This document shows, in pieces, positions 1-13,129 of a stretch of DNA of 64,000 nucleotides. Position numbers and translations under genes: made by a program. The notes below the pieces were generated by a model. That model did no database searches and was not told where the DNA came from. It saw only the letters and a list, made by a program, of their open reading frames with translations. The DNA is from Labia minor (taxonomy: Eukaryota; Arthropoda; Insecta; Dermaptera; Spongiphoridae), in the NCBI GenBank assembly GCA_963082975.1, contig OY720346.1, positions 51,783,759-51,847,758 on the forward strand, in the 5' to 3' direction. Numbering within the stretch: position 1 is the stretch's first letter; each line of letters begins with the position of its first letter.

Positions 1-2309
1 CAAAAAGTTAGTCATGATTATACAGTTTTTCTTTTCGAACATTAATATTTAAAATAAAATAAAAATTAGAAAAGCACATTTGATTATTTAATAGTTGTAT
101 TGAATAGGCATATGTGTCTTTAAGTATGTGCCTCATTAATAAAAAAAATAAAAATTCATTAATAATATAAATATATTACGAATAAATCATTTGTAATACA
201 AGGAATGTAATGTAGATTTTAAATTCAAATATTTTATTAATCTAAAAAAATATTTTTTTTTCTATTTATATATTAATTTTAGTAACTAAATTAGTTTTAT
301 TTTGAATAACCATTAAAACAATAAATTTTATATTTTTTTCCGAGTTGTTAAAATACTATAATAGTATATCCTATCCAAATTTTTTTAGACATATTATAGT
401 AGTTATTATTAAAATTACTTCTAGGTATATGAATATTTTTTTCTTTTTTACGAAGTAATTCTCTTTACAGCTGGTGTTTAGTTAAACGCCCAGTCTTTTA
501 ATTAAAACTAATAACCCGGGGAGTTCTCGTTTAATGACTTAACAGTATTAAATTTGAAATGGTCAAATACTCGAGAGAGCAATCGACAAATTATACGACT
601 CAAAGAATAAATTTTCCTAAAGAAAAATAAAAAAAAAGATAGCAGTGTTTTAATATTAAAATTTATAAAAAAAATTTGTATTATTTAAAAACAATTATTT
701 TTAATAATAATTTCTAAATTAATGTATTTATAAATTTAATCTAAATGTTAATATATAATTACTACAAGAAACTCTTAAAAAAAAAATTAAAAATTTATTA
801 CTTAAAAAGTTTAAGATGAATTAGAAGAAGCAAATTTATTGATTTTTTTTTTATTAAAACATTTAACAAATAATTAATTATATGAAGCAGTGTTGTTTAA
901 TTATTATATTTAAATATGAGTATGGTGATTTTTTGAGAAACCAAGGGTCAGATAAAAACTAATTTTAATCATAAAAAAGAAAAGCTATGAATCAATGAAA
1001 TAATATCAGAGTAGCTCTTAAATTAAAATAATTAATTATAAAATAAAAAACTTAAATAGTGCATAGAAATGTGATATAAGCAAATTTTTATCTATTAATT
1101 AAATAATATAAATAATTTTCCTAGAAGGATGATCATGAAGGTAGCAACTAAAATATAATATAATTGTAATAAATAATGCAAAATATAGAATTAATTTTTA
1201 ATATTATTTCCTATAAATATAATAAATATGTATATTATATATAATTTATGTTTTAATACAAAATTATACTTCATATATTAAATAGTTAAATTTTAACTTT
1301 CAAAATTTTCAAATGTTTAATCAAATATCTGAATAGAAAATTGTATTAAAATAATGCATTATTATTCACACACTTATATCTACTAATCATTGATTGATTT
1401 TATTCATCACAATCAGTTATTAATGTTAAAATACATTAAAGAAAAGAAAACAGGTTATGGGAAAAATACTCTTCGGGTGAACGTCCAAAGGCCATTTGTC
1501 ATTGGCTCTACACCGTCTAGCTGTCCAACACGCAACTGGCATCCAAGAAATCTTAATTAACCAGAACCAATTCATTCATTTTGCTTGTTATATAAAAATT
1601 AATTGATTTCAGATCGTTTTATTAATTCCAAAAGACGGTTTTTTTGTTAACAAGCCAAGAATAATTTGATTGGTGAAATATTTCATCTATTCAGGTATAC
1701 GTATATCCTGCAAGTATATTCTCTAGGCAATTTCAATTTATCTTTATTTAACTAGAATAGCCTTTTCAACGAAGGGTGGTGTTTGGAGTTTTGGTGAATC
1801 AGGGAGTGGGTAAAGGAGAGGATGAAGTGGGGTTGGTTCCCAGACAGAGGGTCTTAATGAAGGGGTGCTTTGGGAGTAAAAGCAGGGAATTTCGAATGAA
1901 TCAGCACTCCAGTGAAAAAATAATTCAATTTATTAATACCCACTCAAACATTCTTTTCACATTATGATTTCATTGAATTTAAAATAAATAAATAAATAAA
2001 TAACTTAAATTTAAATAGATCTATCGGTCAAATTTCAACTTTGATTTTAGGTCTTTCCAAGTGATTTTGATCTTAAAAATTTTTTCTATATACCTGTTAC
2101 CGATATCTCCCCTCTTAATTTGTTTAATCTATTAATAAATTGATATTGAATGGCTTTATTACCTAAATTAGATAAATAGAAAATGATAAGCCTTGATAGT
2201 ATGGGTTGTTTTTCTAATGACTCATTTTTATTTGTTTATTTATTTTTATAAAGTATACCATTTTTAATAGATAACCAAATTTATTTTATTAATAAGAAGA
2301 ATAAATATT

Positions 2310-2349
<40 letters not shown>

Positions 2350-2497
2350 ACTTTTGAGTAAGTATTTTCTGAAAATTATTTATTGCCATAACAGAAATGC
2401 AGAAGACGATGATTGACTGGGATATTTATATATAATGTATATTTAACAAAAACCAATTGTTTCTTAAAATAAATACAATATTCATTTATTCGTAAAT
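1..2497. other. Intron of G-alpha-o (3' side of exon 1b), no gene recognised
   Basis: Extremely AT-rich sequence with no recognisable exon on either strand. Less AT-rich patches at about 1450-1555 and 1760-1960 contain a 63-codon frame that resembles no family I know. A (TA)n run lies near 2318-2345. Placement inside the G-alpha-o gene is inferred from the two first exons further right on the minus strand. Confidence 0.5.
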
Positions 2498-2512
2498 ATA
2501 TTTATATTTATA

Positions 2513-2700
2513 AAACCGGAAGCTTAGCCACGAGGTTATAGTGACCGGTCCGCCGACTCGAGTTCGAGTGTTCAAACCTCGCTGAGTGCATCGATATATA
2601 AATCGATATATATAAGTATAGATATAAGAATAATAAAGAAGGCTGGCTAAAATGGTGATAATCCGAAAGCCAAATAAATAATAATAAAAAAAAAAAAAAA
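2513..2700 (+). repeat. tRNA-derived SINE with poly(A) tail and 15-bp target duplication
   Basis: The head looks like a tRNA: an A-box-like stretch near 2524-2535 and a B-box-like GTGTTCAAACC near 2568-2578. The element ends in a long A-run at 2686-2700. It is flanked by a perfect 15-bp direct repeat (ATATTTATATTTATA) at 2498-2512 and 2701-2715, as expected for LINE-driven insertion. A related head occurs on the minus strand at about 4868-4940. No folded functional tRNA is implied. Confidence 0.75.
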
Positions 2701-2729
2701 ATATTTATATTTATATAATATTTATGAAA

Positions 2730-3175
2730 ATATATATTTGTATTTTTGAAATATTAAAACGCTCGAAGGATTTTTTTGAAATTCACACCATAAATAATAT
2801 TTATAAAGAAAAATCGATCTGTATTGGTATCAGCCTCGGGAAAAGTCCTCTTTGTTAGTTTTATTTTAATTTAAAATAGACATTTTAATAATAAAAAAAT
2901 GGCGCCGGATAAGGCCGGACAGCGCGCTTCCTGAATTTATTATATTATATTATAAATAAAATAAAATTAAAAATATTTATTTTAATAATATTTTGTAATC
3001 ATTTCTGTCTTTCGGTGCATTAATACATAAGGGCTGTATGTTTTATGACTATTTTTTTTAAATGTATGTTCTTTTAAATTATTTTAAAATGTTTAATATA
3101 TTTTGTTGTTTATTTATTTTAAATAATAATCTTAATCTTAAATATTCATAGTTCATAAGGAATAATTTTTTTAAA
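2730..3175 (+). repeat. Family A element, copy A1 (5'-truncated)
   Basis: It shares with the other family A copies the block around CGCTCGAAGGATTTTTTTGA, the segment AAAAATCGATCTGTATTGG, and the late block GCATTAATAC...GGGCTGTATGTTTTATGACT. The 5' TCTTATC end is missing. The right side stops at the AAGGAATAATTTTTTTAAA block without the terminal hairpin. It begins directly after the SINE target duplication. Confidence 0.7.
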
Positions 3176-3445
3176 TTACCAAGCCACTTAATATTAAACA
3201 TCATTATATGAATTGATGCTTTTTAGAGAATTATTAATAACTTTTTGCTAAATATTAATATTTTTATTAAAATTTGGTGGTTTCAGTGGCATAGAGTATA
3301 AAATCTTTAAGTTTACTATTATCCCTTTTAAAATTTTTAAACAAGTGTATAATGTGCATAGAGTAGTCTTCGTTGGAGCAAATAATTTATTTACTTTCTA
3401 TTAATATATCTCATTTAGGTATATATAATTTTTTTTTTAATTTAT

Positions 3446-3676
3446 GTGCCATTCAGAAGCCAAACTGATTAACTCCATTTTTTAAAATTTTGCTAGTAAT
3501 GTAATGTAATCTGAAACATATGAAGTGAATAATGATCTTGATAATCTTAATATTGCAATGCAATATACATTTTCCTTTAATCAATAAACCTGAATTTTCT
3601 ACAAACTGTGAACTTTGGGCTTCATTTTCTCAGTTTCTTTAAATGTGGAGTTAATCGCTTTGGCTTCTGAGTGGCA
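3446..3676. repeat. Family D MITE, copy D1, with about 30-bp terminal inverted repeats
   Basis: The left end GTGCCATTCAGAAGCCAAAC and the right end (reverse complement GTGCCACTCAGAAGCCAAAG) form inverted repeats of about 30 bp, each running into GATTAACTCCA. The 231-bp element has no coding capacity. The same ends and interior recur at 32654-32971. I could not settle the target duplication because both flanks are TA-rich. Confidence 0.75.
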
Positions 3677-4867
3677 CTTATATACTTATGCAAATAATTA
3701 TAATATTTTTTCTCATCACAAATAATAAAAATAATTAATTTGTTGCTATTATTAATTTAAATATGTGAAGAATTCTCAAAGGATAAAATGATTAGCATTA
3801 CAAATGTTAATTGTATAGAATAATAGGAGAATAGTAGGATATATATATATATATATATATATACACATTCCTTTCAATAAAAGGATTAATGCCTATTTAA
3901 TACCAATTAAAGCAATTGTACTTGACTAGATGTATATATAAATATATATATATACATTATCAAAAATGTTTGTTTTGTTTGAGAATTGGTGAACTGTATG
4001 TTATAAATAAAGATATGAATTAAAATTCGTTAAAAAAATGTAGAAGATAAGAAGGATTTAAAGAAGATGATCATCTCTCTGATGTGATGCGTGGGATGTG
4101 GGAATTCATTTATGTTTCAAATAAACATTCTCGATCTGGATGCTGACGTAAAAAATCTAGTTGACTTGAAACGATCAACGCATTTGAGGATATAGATGAG
4201 GGGTGAGGTGGAAGTAAAAGACAGGAACCTTTTGGGAAAGGATAAAAAAAAATAAGCATCTTATTTAAAAAAAAAACAAAAATGAAAATAAGACTAGAAT
4301 GACAGAAAGAGGGATATATAGATAGGTATAAATATTACAAATTTTTATTTATTTACTTTTTTATTATTAATCATTAATTTCTCCTACGATTTATTATTGT
4401 GTTGAATGAAAATTATTGTTTATTCTTTTTGGGGATTTTTCTTTTTTTGTTATTTTATGTCAGATTATTTTATTGACAAGTCAAATAAATTGACTCATAC
4501 ATATTTAAATAAGATGATATTTTTAGTAAAGAAAGCAAAGATAGAATGAGATTCTTTCGAATAAGGATGATATATTTAAAACTTGAAAGCAACATATTTT
4601 AAGATTCGTTGGAAGGAAAAGAATATAAATAATAATAATTAATATTCCTTGTAAGCTTAAATTAATTTTTTCAATTTATAAATAAATCATTGAAAATCAT
4701 TAAATAATGAAAATAAATTAAAATAAAATTAATTATAATTGATATTTTAAAAAGAATGAGATCATTTTTATTATATCTGTTTTTAGATCCATTCATATTT
4801 AAGTCATGTGATAGACAATTTTATTTTTTATTTTTTTTCTAATTTTGATAACATTTATTATTTAAAT

Positions 4868-4940
4868 TTTCCTAAACTTGGTGAGGTTTGAACCTTTGAG
4901 TTCAAGAAACCATTGTAGCTCATGGCTATACTATTTGGTT
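4868..4940 (-). repeat. SINE head, tRNA-like
   Basis: Read on the minus strand it carries TAGCCATGAGCTA (A-box-like), then GGTTCAAACCTCACC (B-box). This resembles the head of the SINE at 2513-2700. No clear tail or target duplication is visible, so this is probably an old or truncated copy. Confidence 0.5.
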
Positions 4941-4978
4941 TTCTTGGATTGTTTATTTTGTTTTAAAGCAGTGATTCC

Positions 4979-5229
4979 CAAGATAGGCGCTACCGCCCCC
5001 TCGTGGAAACTGGAGTGATGGTCACAGATGCATTTAGGGAAAATTACTTGTATATTACTTTTCTATTCTGAGATCAATAAATAGATACATAAATTCAAAG
5101 TTTCTAATTTCCAGCTTTATTTATAATATTTTGCAAATAAATACATTTATCTTTTTGTTTAATTGTTATTAAAATTTAAAAAAATAATTTCCAAGGGGGC
5201 GCTTGGTCAAATAAGTTTGGGAACCACTG
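4979..5229. repeat. hAT MITE with perfect 8-bp target duplication
   Basis: The ends are CAGTGATTCCCAAGATAGGC and, as reverse complement, CAGTGGTTCCCAAACTTATT. Both run into a GCGC...CCCCC block. The element is flanked by identical 8-mers TTTTAAAG at 4971-4978 and 5230-5237. At 251 bp with no open frame it is non-autonomous. The 8-bp duplication and CAGTG ends are diagnostic of hAT, and the central TA of the duplication fits the Buster lineage. Confidence 0.9.
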
Positions 5230-5436
5230 TTTTAAAGTAATAAATTAATGTAAATGAGACAATTCAGCATGACTTTACTATGATTTTTTTTTTGTTTGTA
5301 TAATTATTTTATATACTTATTTAATTTTGATTCTGCCTTACTTACTCTCTTCGAGTTCAAGGCAACATAAAATTATATAGAATTAAACTCTCTACTATCA
5401 TTAATTTATATATATATATATAGGGATCCTTTGCTA

Positions 5437-5695
5437 CTGTTCACTTTTTGCAGGTTCCCAACTTTGTGGGTTTTCTAGGAGACTAACAATACGTGTTTTA
5501 TAACAAGAGCTTTGATTGGTGATTGAAGGGTTGATGAAGTCGGCAGATGAAGAAGAGCAGTAAGAAACTAGAATCATCATCACATGAGCTATGTGTATAG
5601 ATACTTCACTATATAGAATCTGTAAACTTGTCTACTTATTTCTTATTGTTTTTCAGTTGTTCCTGGTATTAATAGAGTAAAGGCAAAGTAAACAG
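5437..5695. repeat. Possible TA-inserting MITE
   Basis: Short inverted ends TACTGTTCACTTT (5435-5447) and AAAGTAAACAGTA (5685-5697) match at 12 of 13 positions. The outermost TA could be a target duplication. The interior is unremarkable. Evidence rests only on these short arms. Confidence 0.4.
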
Positions 5696-5978
5696 TACTG
5701 GGAGGGTTGAAAAAAGTGCAAATACACATTAAATAACTAAATAAATATTATGACCCTACTTCGCAGTAATTTAGTTATCCCGGTCGGCCTTAGAACGTGT
5801 CCCTCGCGATAAAAGAGGGATCATTGGATTGATAAAAAAAACAATGTGGGTTTTCATTTTTATGATTTTTGAATAAATTTTTCAATAAATGTAGTCATGC
5901 CATTATGGTTCGTTTTTCGTTCTATCTAATTGTGTTACTCGTTTTTTTTTTTATCATTTTCTCTACTTTTTCAAGACT

Positions 5979-6330
5979 TCATATATGGAGAAAAGACGAA
6001 TTCGCACGATTTTCTTATTCCAGTTAAAACTAGCCTGAATAGCTGTTAGAAAACTTGCGATATCATCGACGCGTTTAATCCGAAAACCAGTAATAAAGGT
6101 GGTTAAAAAAATTGTAAAACAAACCCTGCAGAAATAAGACTCTGGCTCAACAATATAACTTGAAGGTTCTCTCGTCTACCGACAATCACATTTTCACTCT
6201 TCTCGATAACTCCCTGCGCGAGAAATGATTCAAAAACCAAGAGGATGCCAAAAACACCTTCGTTGATTTTATGACTACCGAAATAAACAAATTCTTTCTC
6301 GTAGGCAAAAATGTTTTCATCTATACATTA
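5979..6330 (+). pseudogene. mariner transposase relic (internally deleted)
   Basis: Around 5980-6015 a frame reads MEKRRIRTIFLFQLKLA, resembling the start of SETMAR/Hsmar1-type mariner transposases. Around 6205-6310 another stretch reads QEDAKNTFVDFMTTEINKFF, resembling the C-terminal part of the same proteins. The catalytic middle is missing and stop codons interrupt both parts. No terminal inverted repeats were located. This is a dead fragment, identified from memory of the family. Confidence 0.6.
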
Positions 6331-6345
6331 TTATTTCGATTGATA

Positions 6346-9300
6346 AAATTGATTATAAAAAAATGCAGTCTTTTAAAGTTAAAGGTTAAAAACCGATATT
6401 TTTGAAAGGATATATATATATATACAATATATATAAATATATAAAAATGAATAAATAACTATTTTTAATAGAATTTCAATATTAATCGATATAATATTTG
6501 CTAAAAAAATAACACAGTAATATATGCCTAAAAGATTTAATACAAACCACCAACAATGACCCAAAAACAAATCAATCGATTATCGAACAGTACGAGGGAA
6601 CCATTCAACTCATTTCTTATAAATGGATTTCCCCTTCTAAAATATGATTACTTCAATAGAAATAAAAAAAAGTAAAACAAAAATCAATAAAATTCCAAAA
6701 ACCTAAAATTAATTTAAAATAATCAAGAATATTAAAATTTTAAAGATAATAATTATAAAAATAATTTTTTTTTTGGTATACACCTAAACAATTAGCAAAT
6801 TTTAAAACTAGCTAAATTTGTGTTTGCCCAATGCTATAAAATAAACATAAAACAATTATAAAGTGAAAAGTAAAAATGTAAATGATTATAATTTTAATGT
6901 GCTATTTTTAAATACTAAAAATAGAAAATGAAAATTATTATGACGATTTATTTTTACTAGCTTAGATTTTGAATAATATTATTTTAATCTTATACAATAT
7001 ATATATATATATATATATATATTACGTTTTTGATTTTGATGTATTTATTTATTTAATAATTGAAAATAAACTATTAAACAGTATTTTTTTATCAAAAGGG
7101 TTAAGAAAATAATATGAAGGTTACAGATGTCTTCATAAATATATTTCGCCTCCAGGCATCCAGCCAGGATTTTTTTCTTTTTGAAAAAGATAAAAATATA
7201 AATAAAATCACTACATAAAAGAGCTATCATTAATAAAAAGTTATAAGGGAAAATTGACTTACTCAGCAAAATAAATATTTTTAAAGATTTAATTTATTTA
7301 TTGTAAATATATGTATATGTATTTAAATAAATAACAATTTACATATAATTTGAATATTATATTAAATTATATAAATATTTTGAAAGATATGTTATATTTT
7401 ATTTATTGATAAAATGATATTTAATGATAAATTCGAAATGAATGTCAAGAAAATTGGGCCCCCATTCAAGTCCAGAGGTTCATTTTGTTGGCCTCGGCAG
7501 TAAGCCAAGGTCGGAATAAACGAATGAAATCAAACCAACGTTCTCTCTCTCTCTCTTATATATATATATATTGTACTCATTCATGCTTAATGACAAATTG
7601 AAAATTCATTTATTACAAACTAATTAACTAAATATAGAATATATTAAGATTTTGAATAAAAATACATATAAAATAATAAAAGGAAGGATGGATGGATAAT
7701 ATTAAGATAAATAAATTTAGTGCATTTAATAATTAACAATAATAGAATTTTAAACAAGAATCCAATCGCATTGTTACAAATTAATTCATTATTCAAAAAA
7801 AAAAAATGAACAATTTTTCTTTTGTTATATTTCTTAAATTTTCTTAAATAATTTAGAAATTATTAAATAATAATTTTGATATTAATTAATAACATTTTAG
7901 TGTTATTTTATTATAATTATGTCTTTTGGTATATATTAATTTTAAAAACAAAAATATAAAAATTTATAAAAACAAACATTCAAAGAAATTTACTTAAACA
8001 ACAATATTTTAATCTATTTAATTATTATAAATAAAAATATAACTCAAATAGATTGTATATATAAAATAATATATTTATTTATTTAATAATAATTAATTTT
8101 TCTCTTTGAAAATTATTATAAACGAATTATTGTTCTTTTTATATATTCTTTGACGACGAATGTTGATTGTTTGATGAATGCTTTACAAATAATCGAGATA
8201 TATATTTAATTTTAAAATTTATACATTTGTGATAAGCCATTAGAATTTTTTTTCTAATTAAATTAATAATTAGATTTTTTTTGTTCAATGAATTTTGAAG
8301 ATAATTTTACTTTATAGTATAGATTTAGATTATAAAGAATAAACATAATGTAAGTAATTATCTTCAATCAATTTAAAATGATAAAATAAATATTATAAAT
8401 AATGATTCATTAACATTATATTTATTCATATAATCATTTTCGTTAAAATTATTACTATAATTATTACAATTAACGTTAAATTAAACTTCTTAACGCTCAA
8501 TCAAATATAAATAATTTCATTTATTGTTTCTGATAGAAGGATGGCATATTTTAATTATTATATAAGATTATAATTATTTTTAAATTAGTTGAAATTAAAA
8601 AGAACATAAATCTACACTTAATTCTTTAGATAAGAGTAACTATGAAAATTGAAAAGAATAAAGGTAAAGTAGTAAGTAGATTTATAAGTATACATTTTAG
8701 AAATTAAAAGTATTTTACAACGTTTTTATTTGTTAATTATTTTTTATACTGGTAGTATTTAAATATTAAAAAATATATAGATGTATTCATTCTTAGTGGA
8801 ATAAATTAACCTATATTCTTCTATTAAAATTTTAGAATTTTTTTATTTGAAGAATTTTATTATGTGAATAATTAATATAATATATAATAATATTCATAAA
8901 ATGAATAATTTAACAAAACTAAGGTAAAATTTAAACAAATGGTATATTATTTAGTTATACATTCTTATATTCTTAGTTATCGTATAAACAAAATCCTTAA
9001 GTTCACGATATTAAATTAATTTTAATTAAGAATCTTTTTTATTAAATGATGGAATAGGATTGTAACAAATTATTGAGCAAGTTAATAATTATATATATAT
9101 ATATATATATTATTTAAAGTTGATATGTGTTTGGGGTAGATAGGGATTAAAAAACAAACTTATCTACTATTAAATTGACGATTTGTTCTTCTTTTCAGAT
9201 AAGCGATCGATTAGAATCGAAGCAAGGTGCACACGCATTGCCTGGGCATTTGACCTCCTGAGGTCATCGGCTTGTTTGTCTACCTCGAGGGAAACAAGTG

Positions 9301-9514
9301 GTACGAAAATCACTGCCTATTTCAATAAGAATTCAGATAGGTATTTTTTTATAAGTTTATCCAAAATAAAAATCAATTTAAAATCAAGTACAGTAGAGAG
9401 AAGATAGAAAGATTAAATTTTAAACATGAAAAAAATTAATTTTAGGAATTTGTTTTTATTAATCTCAATTTACAATGTCAATATAAGGAACGTTTTTTTT
9501 TAACTTCATCCCTT

Positions 9515-9552
<38 letters not shown>

Positions 9553-10097
9553 GTGATAAAATAAAGTTACAATTTTCCTATTTGTTATTCTAAGATATAT
9601 ATAATAAATAAAGATAAATATAAAATGTGTTTTTATCTCTTTTTATGTCTTTCAGTGAAATATAAACATTTTCATTTTATAGTTATACATAAAAAATTTA
9701 TATCATTCTTTAATGGGAGAGAATCCAAAAATAGTAGATAACGTACCATGTGCGTTTTAAGCGGCTTAAGACACATTTCATTTCCTTTTCAAATTGAGAA
9801 AAATATAATTTCTTTGCAATCATCTATTAAATAGTTATACACGATGAATTAATATTTTGTCTTTTTTTTTGAAAATTTAATCTAAAAACTTCTATTTAAA
9901 ACTAACTTATAAAATCAAAATAAACTAGAAAAAAAATATTTTAAATAACATTATAAAATAAATAATATTAAATTATTTGGTTAAAATATAGCAGCAAAAC
10001 AAAAAGACAGTTTGATTTGATATTGAGAATACAGAGAGGGAACATGTTAGTTTGCTGGTTAATTGTTCTAAGATAATAAAATAAAATGTTATATATA
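6346..10097. other. G-alpha-o intron sequence, no gene recognised
   Basis: Almost entirely A+T with several (TA)n runs, for example near 6998-7021, 9091-9110 and 9520-9550. Two patches stand out by composition. One at 7450-7545 ends in a CT-repeat. The other, at 9195-9340, follows TTTTCAG and carries an open frame of 74 codons that I cannot assign to any family. No exon is called. Confidence 0.4.
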
Positions 10098-10573
10098 GTA
10101 CCTGGTTTACCGAACGGGTTCGGTACTTTAAAAAAATTATTCCTTATGAACTATGAATATTTAAGATTAAGATTATTATTTAAAATAAATGAATGGCAAA
10201 AGATATGAAACAATTTCAAATAATTTAAAAGAACATAATTTTTTAAAAAAAATAGTCATAAAACATACAGCCCGTAAACGTACGTATTAATGCACTGAAA
10301 GATAGAAAAGTATGTCCTGTAGATATAACATAATATATATTTTGTATTTAAGGAAGCGCTGTCTGACGTAGTTGCTGTCGTCATTTATATGTCCTATTTT
10401 AAATTAATAAAAAACTAATAAAAATTATTTTTCCCGAGGCTGAAACCAATACAGGTCGATTTTTCTTTATAAAAATTATCTATGGTCTGAATTTCAAAAA
10501 AAATCCTTCGAGCGGATTAATATTTAAAAAATACAAATATATATACAATTTTTGCTAGTATAATAAGATAAGA
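10098..10573 (-). repeat. Family A element, copy A2 (complete)
   Basis: Read on the minus strand it starts TCTTATCTTATTATACTAGC and ends in a hairpin (10109-10124: ACCGAAC, GG, GTTCGGT on plus), followed by GAACCAGGTAC-like sequence. The base before TC is A and the base after the end is T. It has no coding capacity and is about 476 bp long. It serves as the reference copy for family A because both ends are present. Confidence 0.8.
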
Positions 10574-12186
10574 TATAATAATAAAAATCTCTAAATTGTA
10601 TCTATATAAAGTTATATAATACTGTCAACTAACCTTTAAAAATTCATTATTGTCTTCCGCTAAAGTTCCAATAATATGATGCAATATATAAATTGCAATA
10701 ATATGCAATAATATTAAATATTCTTATGCTTTATTAGAGACTCCTCTGTCTATCATTTGGAATTGTAAATATTGCACAACAAGAACCAATTGATTATTTT
10801 TCATTAATAAAATAAAAATTAGAAAATTCATTTTTATTGACTAATCAAATCATGAATAAAATAAAGTTGAATCTTTATTTAATTAATTATCATTTTAGAA
10901 AAATTGATTTATTTTCATTGGACTCCCTCCCTCCTGGCTAGCCTTTCAGCTTATTCAATCAATTTCTAATGTCAATTTTGCTTATCGATCAGGGTAATTA
11001 ACAATAGATAAAGAAGAAAAAAAAATGATATTTGTTTATTTCGGCAAATGGATGACCCTGAGTTCATTCAATCTAAATATAAGGATGTCAAGTTACCATA
11101 AACTGCTTTGGGAATTCTTCCCGTAAGTCACGAATATCCAATTTTCAATCGGCTCTATTTGCACAAAGCGCCAGTGAATTGAAAATTGATAACACACAAT
11201 CTATGTTTAAACGGCTTTCAATCAATAAAATGACAAAGTTACAAAAAAAAATGTCTGTTATCAGCCCTTGGGACATCATTCTCTATTCATGAATTTATAA
11301 AATCATTTGATTGTTATATTTGCTTTGAAGTCTGGTAAACTAGAAAAAATGATAGCAACATTATATTCTTTGATAAATATCATGTGCATATTCATATAAA
11401 TATAAACAATTGTTTATAAAATAAAAAAGAGTAATAATTATTGTGACATTTATTATAATAATTTCCGTCGTATGTATATATATGTGATGTCTGTACATGA
11501 AGTTAGTTACAATTTCAATGTCAATTTATTTGTAACTATCTTCATTTTTTTAAAATTTTGTTATGTTGAATTAAATAAGTGTCAAATAAAAAAAATAAAA
11601 AAATTATTACGACGATTTGAATAAAGTTAATAATTTTATATTTAAACATTGTGTTGTTTTGTAAGTATTTGAAACAAAATTTCCTATAAATTATTACTAA
11701 TATTTTTTTTTTAACAGAAATATTTAAATCTATAAAAAATGGATCCAAATGAGAAAAGATTGAAACGGGCCTGAGTATATGCGTGAATATAGGGGAAGAA
11801 ATCTTGAGACAGAAACTGTTGTTACTAAAAAATGATCATTGGTATACAAAAAATATTGTTTTCAAAGAACTATTTAATTAATTGCTGGAAACCACGATAA
11901 ATTAAGTTTAAACTGTAATTGCAAATACCGTTTGTAACTGGTTCGCCTAGTATGATTAATAAATATTTAGAAAATGAAATGAATGATTTTGTTTAAAAAT
12001 ATGAATTATTATTTAAAAAAAAATGGAAATATTAATAAAGAATCTAATTATAATATGTTTTGAAATTAATAATATTTTATTTTAAAATAATAATTTTTCA
12101 AATAATAATCTCTAATCTTGCTGAAAATTCATTAATATGATCACCGACATTGCTTTATCAGTAGAAGAGATAATAAACAACCACGC

Positions 12187-12223
<37 letters not shown>

Positions 12224-13011
12224 TAGGTAAGACTTTCATTTCATTCAATATAACTATGATTGGATATTCTCATCAGGAAGTTGATGTGGTGACATGTTTA
12301 GTAACATTTGATAATAACTTTGTTTATTGATTAGAAACATCATTCTTTATCTTTACCATTTTTACAAAATAGAAAAGTTTTTTTTTTGTTTTAAACAAAA
12401 TAATATTTTTAAAGTAATTAAATGAAACTATATAGATAGATATTTCACTAATTTATGTTAATATGTAATTTTTCATGATCTTTGAAATACCTTAAATATA
12501 CGTTAGTATTAAAAAAATAAAAATTACCTTCTTTCATTTATTATTTATTATTAGTTAGGTTATTGTTTTGAATTGATCCTTAAATATATTTTAATAAATC
12601 AATGATTAAATAAATACAAAATTTAAAAGGAATTAATTTTAGTAATGGTATATAAACTGAGAAATCTTGTTTTCTATGTTAATCTAATATTAACATTTCT
12701 TGCTCTAATAATTTATATATTAATTAAAATCATTAAAAATAGTATCTTTTGTTAACAAGAGTTGTCTTTTTTTAATTTTTATATTTATATATGATAAACA
12801 AGAAGTGTCTTTGGGGGAAAAAAAGGAAAAATAAGATTTAAATGGATAGGAAAAAGAAGAGAAAATATTTTTTTAGAAAATTTCTGAAGATGATTTCTGT
12901 CCCGAAAACGGTCCTATGGATCGCTGCCATGACCTATGGCAATAACTAACTGGATTTGTAATGAATGTTGATGTATAAAGTTTCCGGGGTGAGAAGGGCT
13001 TAAGAGCTCAC
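10574..13011. other. G-alpha-o intron sequence after exon 1b, no gene recognised
   Basis: AT-rich sequence with a (TA)n run at about 12187-12222. A more mixed stretch at 10920-11280 shows no recognisable coding or repeat signature. From 12980 the sequence runs into the splice donor of exon 1b on the minus strand. Confidence 0.4.
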
Positions 13012-13129
13012 CAAGCAAGAGCAATTTGATGTCCTTGGCAGCTTGGAGGCCATCCTCCTTCAGGTGCTTCTCAATTTGTTTGCTACGTGCGATGGCAGCC
13101 CGGTCCTCTGCCGAGATCCGGCAGCCCAT
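13012..13129 (-). CDS. Galphao: G protein alpha-o subunit, alternative first coding exon 1b (partial gene)
   Basis: The exon encodes 39 codons plus one base, starting [17 protein letters not shown] and ending in the alpha-o hallmark [11 protein letters not shown], where the glycine codon is split by a GTGAGC donor at 13011. This is the N-terminal helix that contacts G-beta-gamma; Gly2 and Cys3 are the usual myristoylation and palmitoylation sites that anchor the protein to the plasma membrane. Exon length and phase equal those of exon 1a at 26682-26799, from which it differs at 6 of 40 residues. The rest of the GTPase (P-loop, switches, C-terminus) is not in the window. An in-frame ATG six codons upstream (13147) would bury Gly2, so the MGC start is preferred. 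Alternative first exons of G-alpha-o are known in Drosophila. Confidence 0.88.

Noticed and set aside
1776-1967. 63-codon frame with less AT-rich composition
   Set aside because: No motif, no homologue I recognise and no splice or start context.
10098-10573. Calling family A a canonical Helitron
   Set aside because: The 5' TC and 3' hairpin fit, but the 3' end reads GTAC and not CTRR, and no autonomous partner is in the window; kept as Helitron-like.
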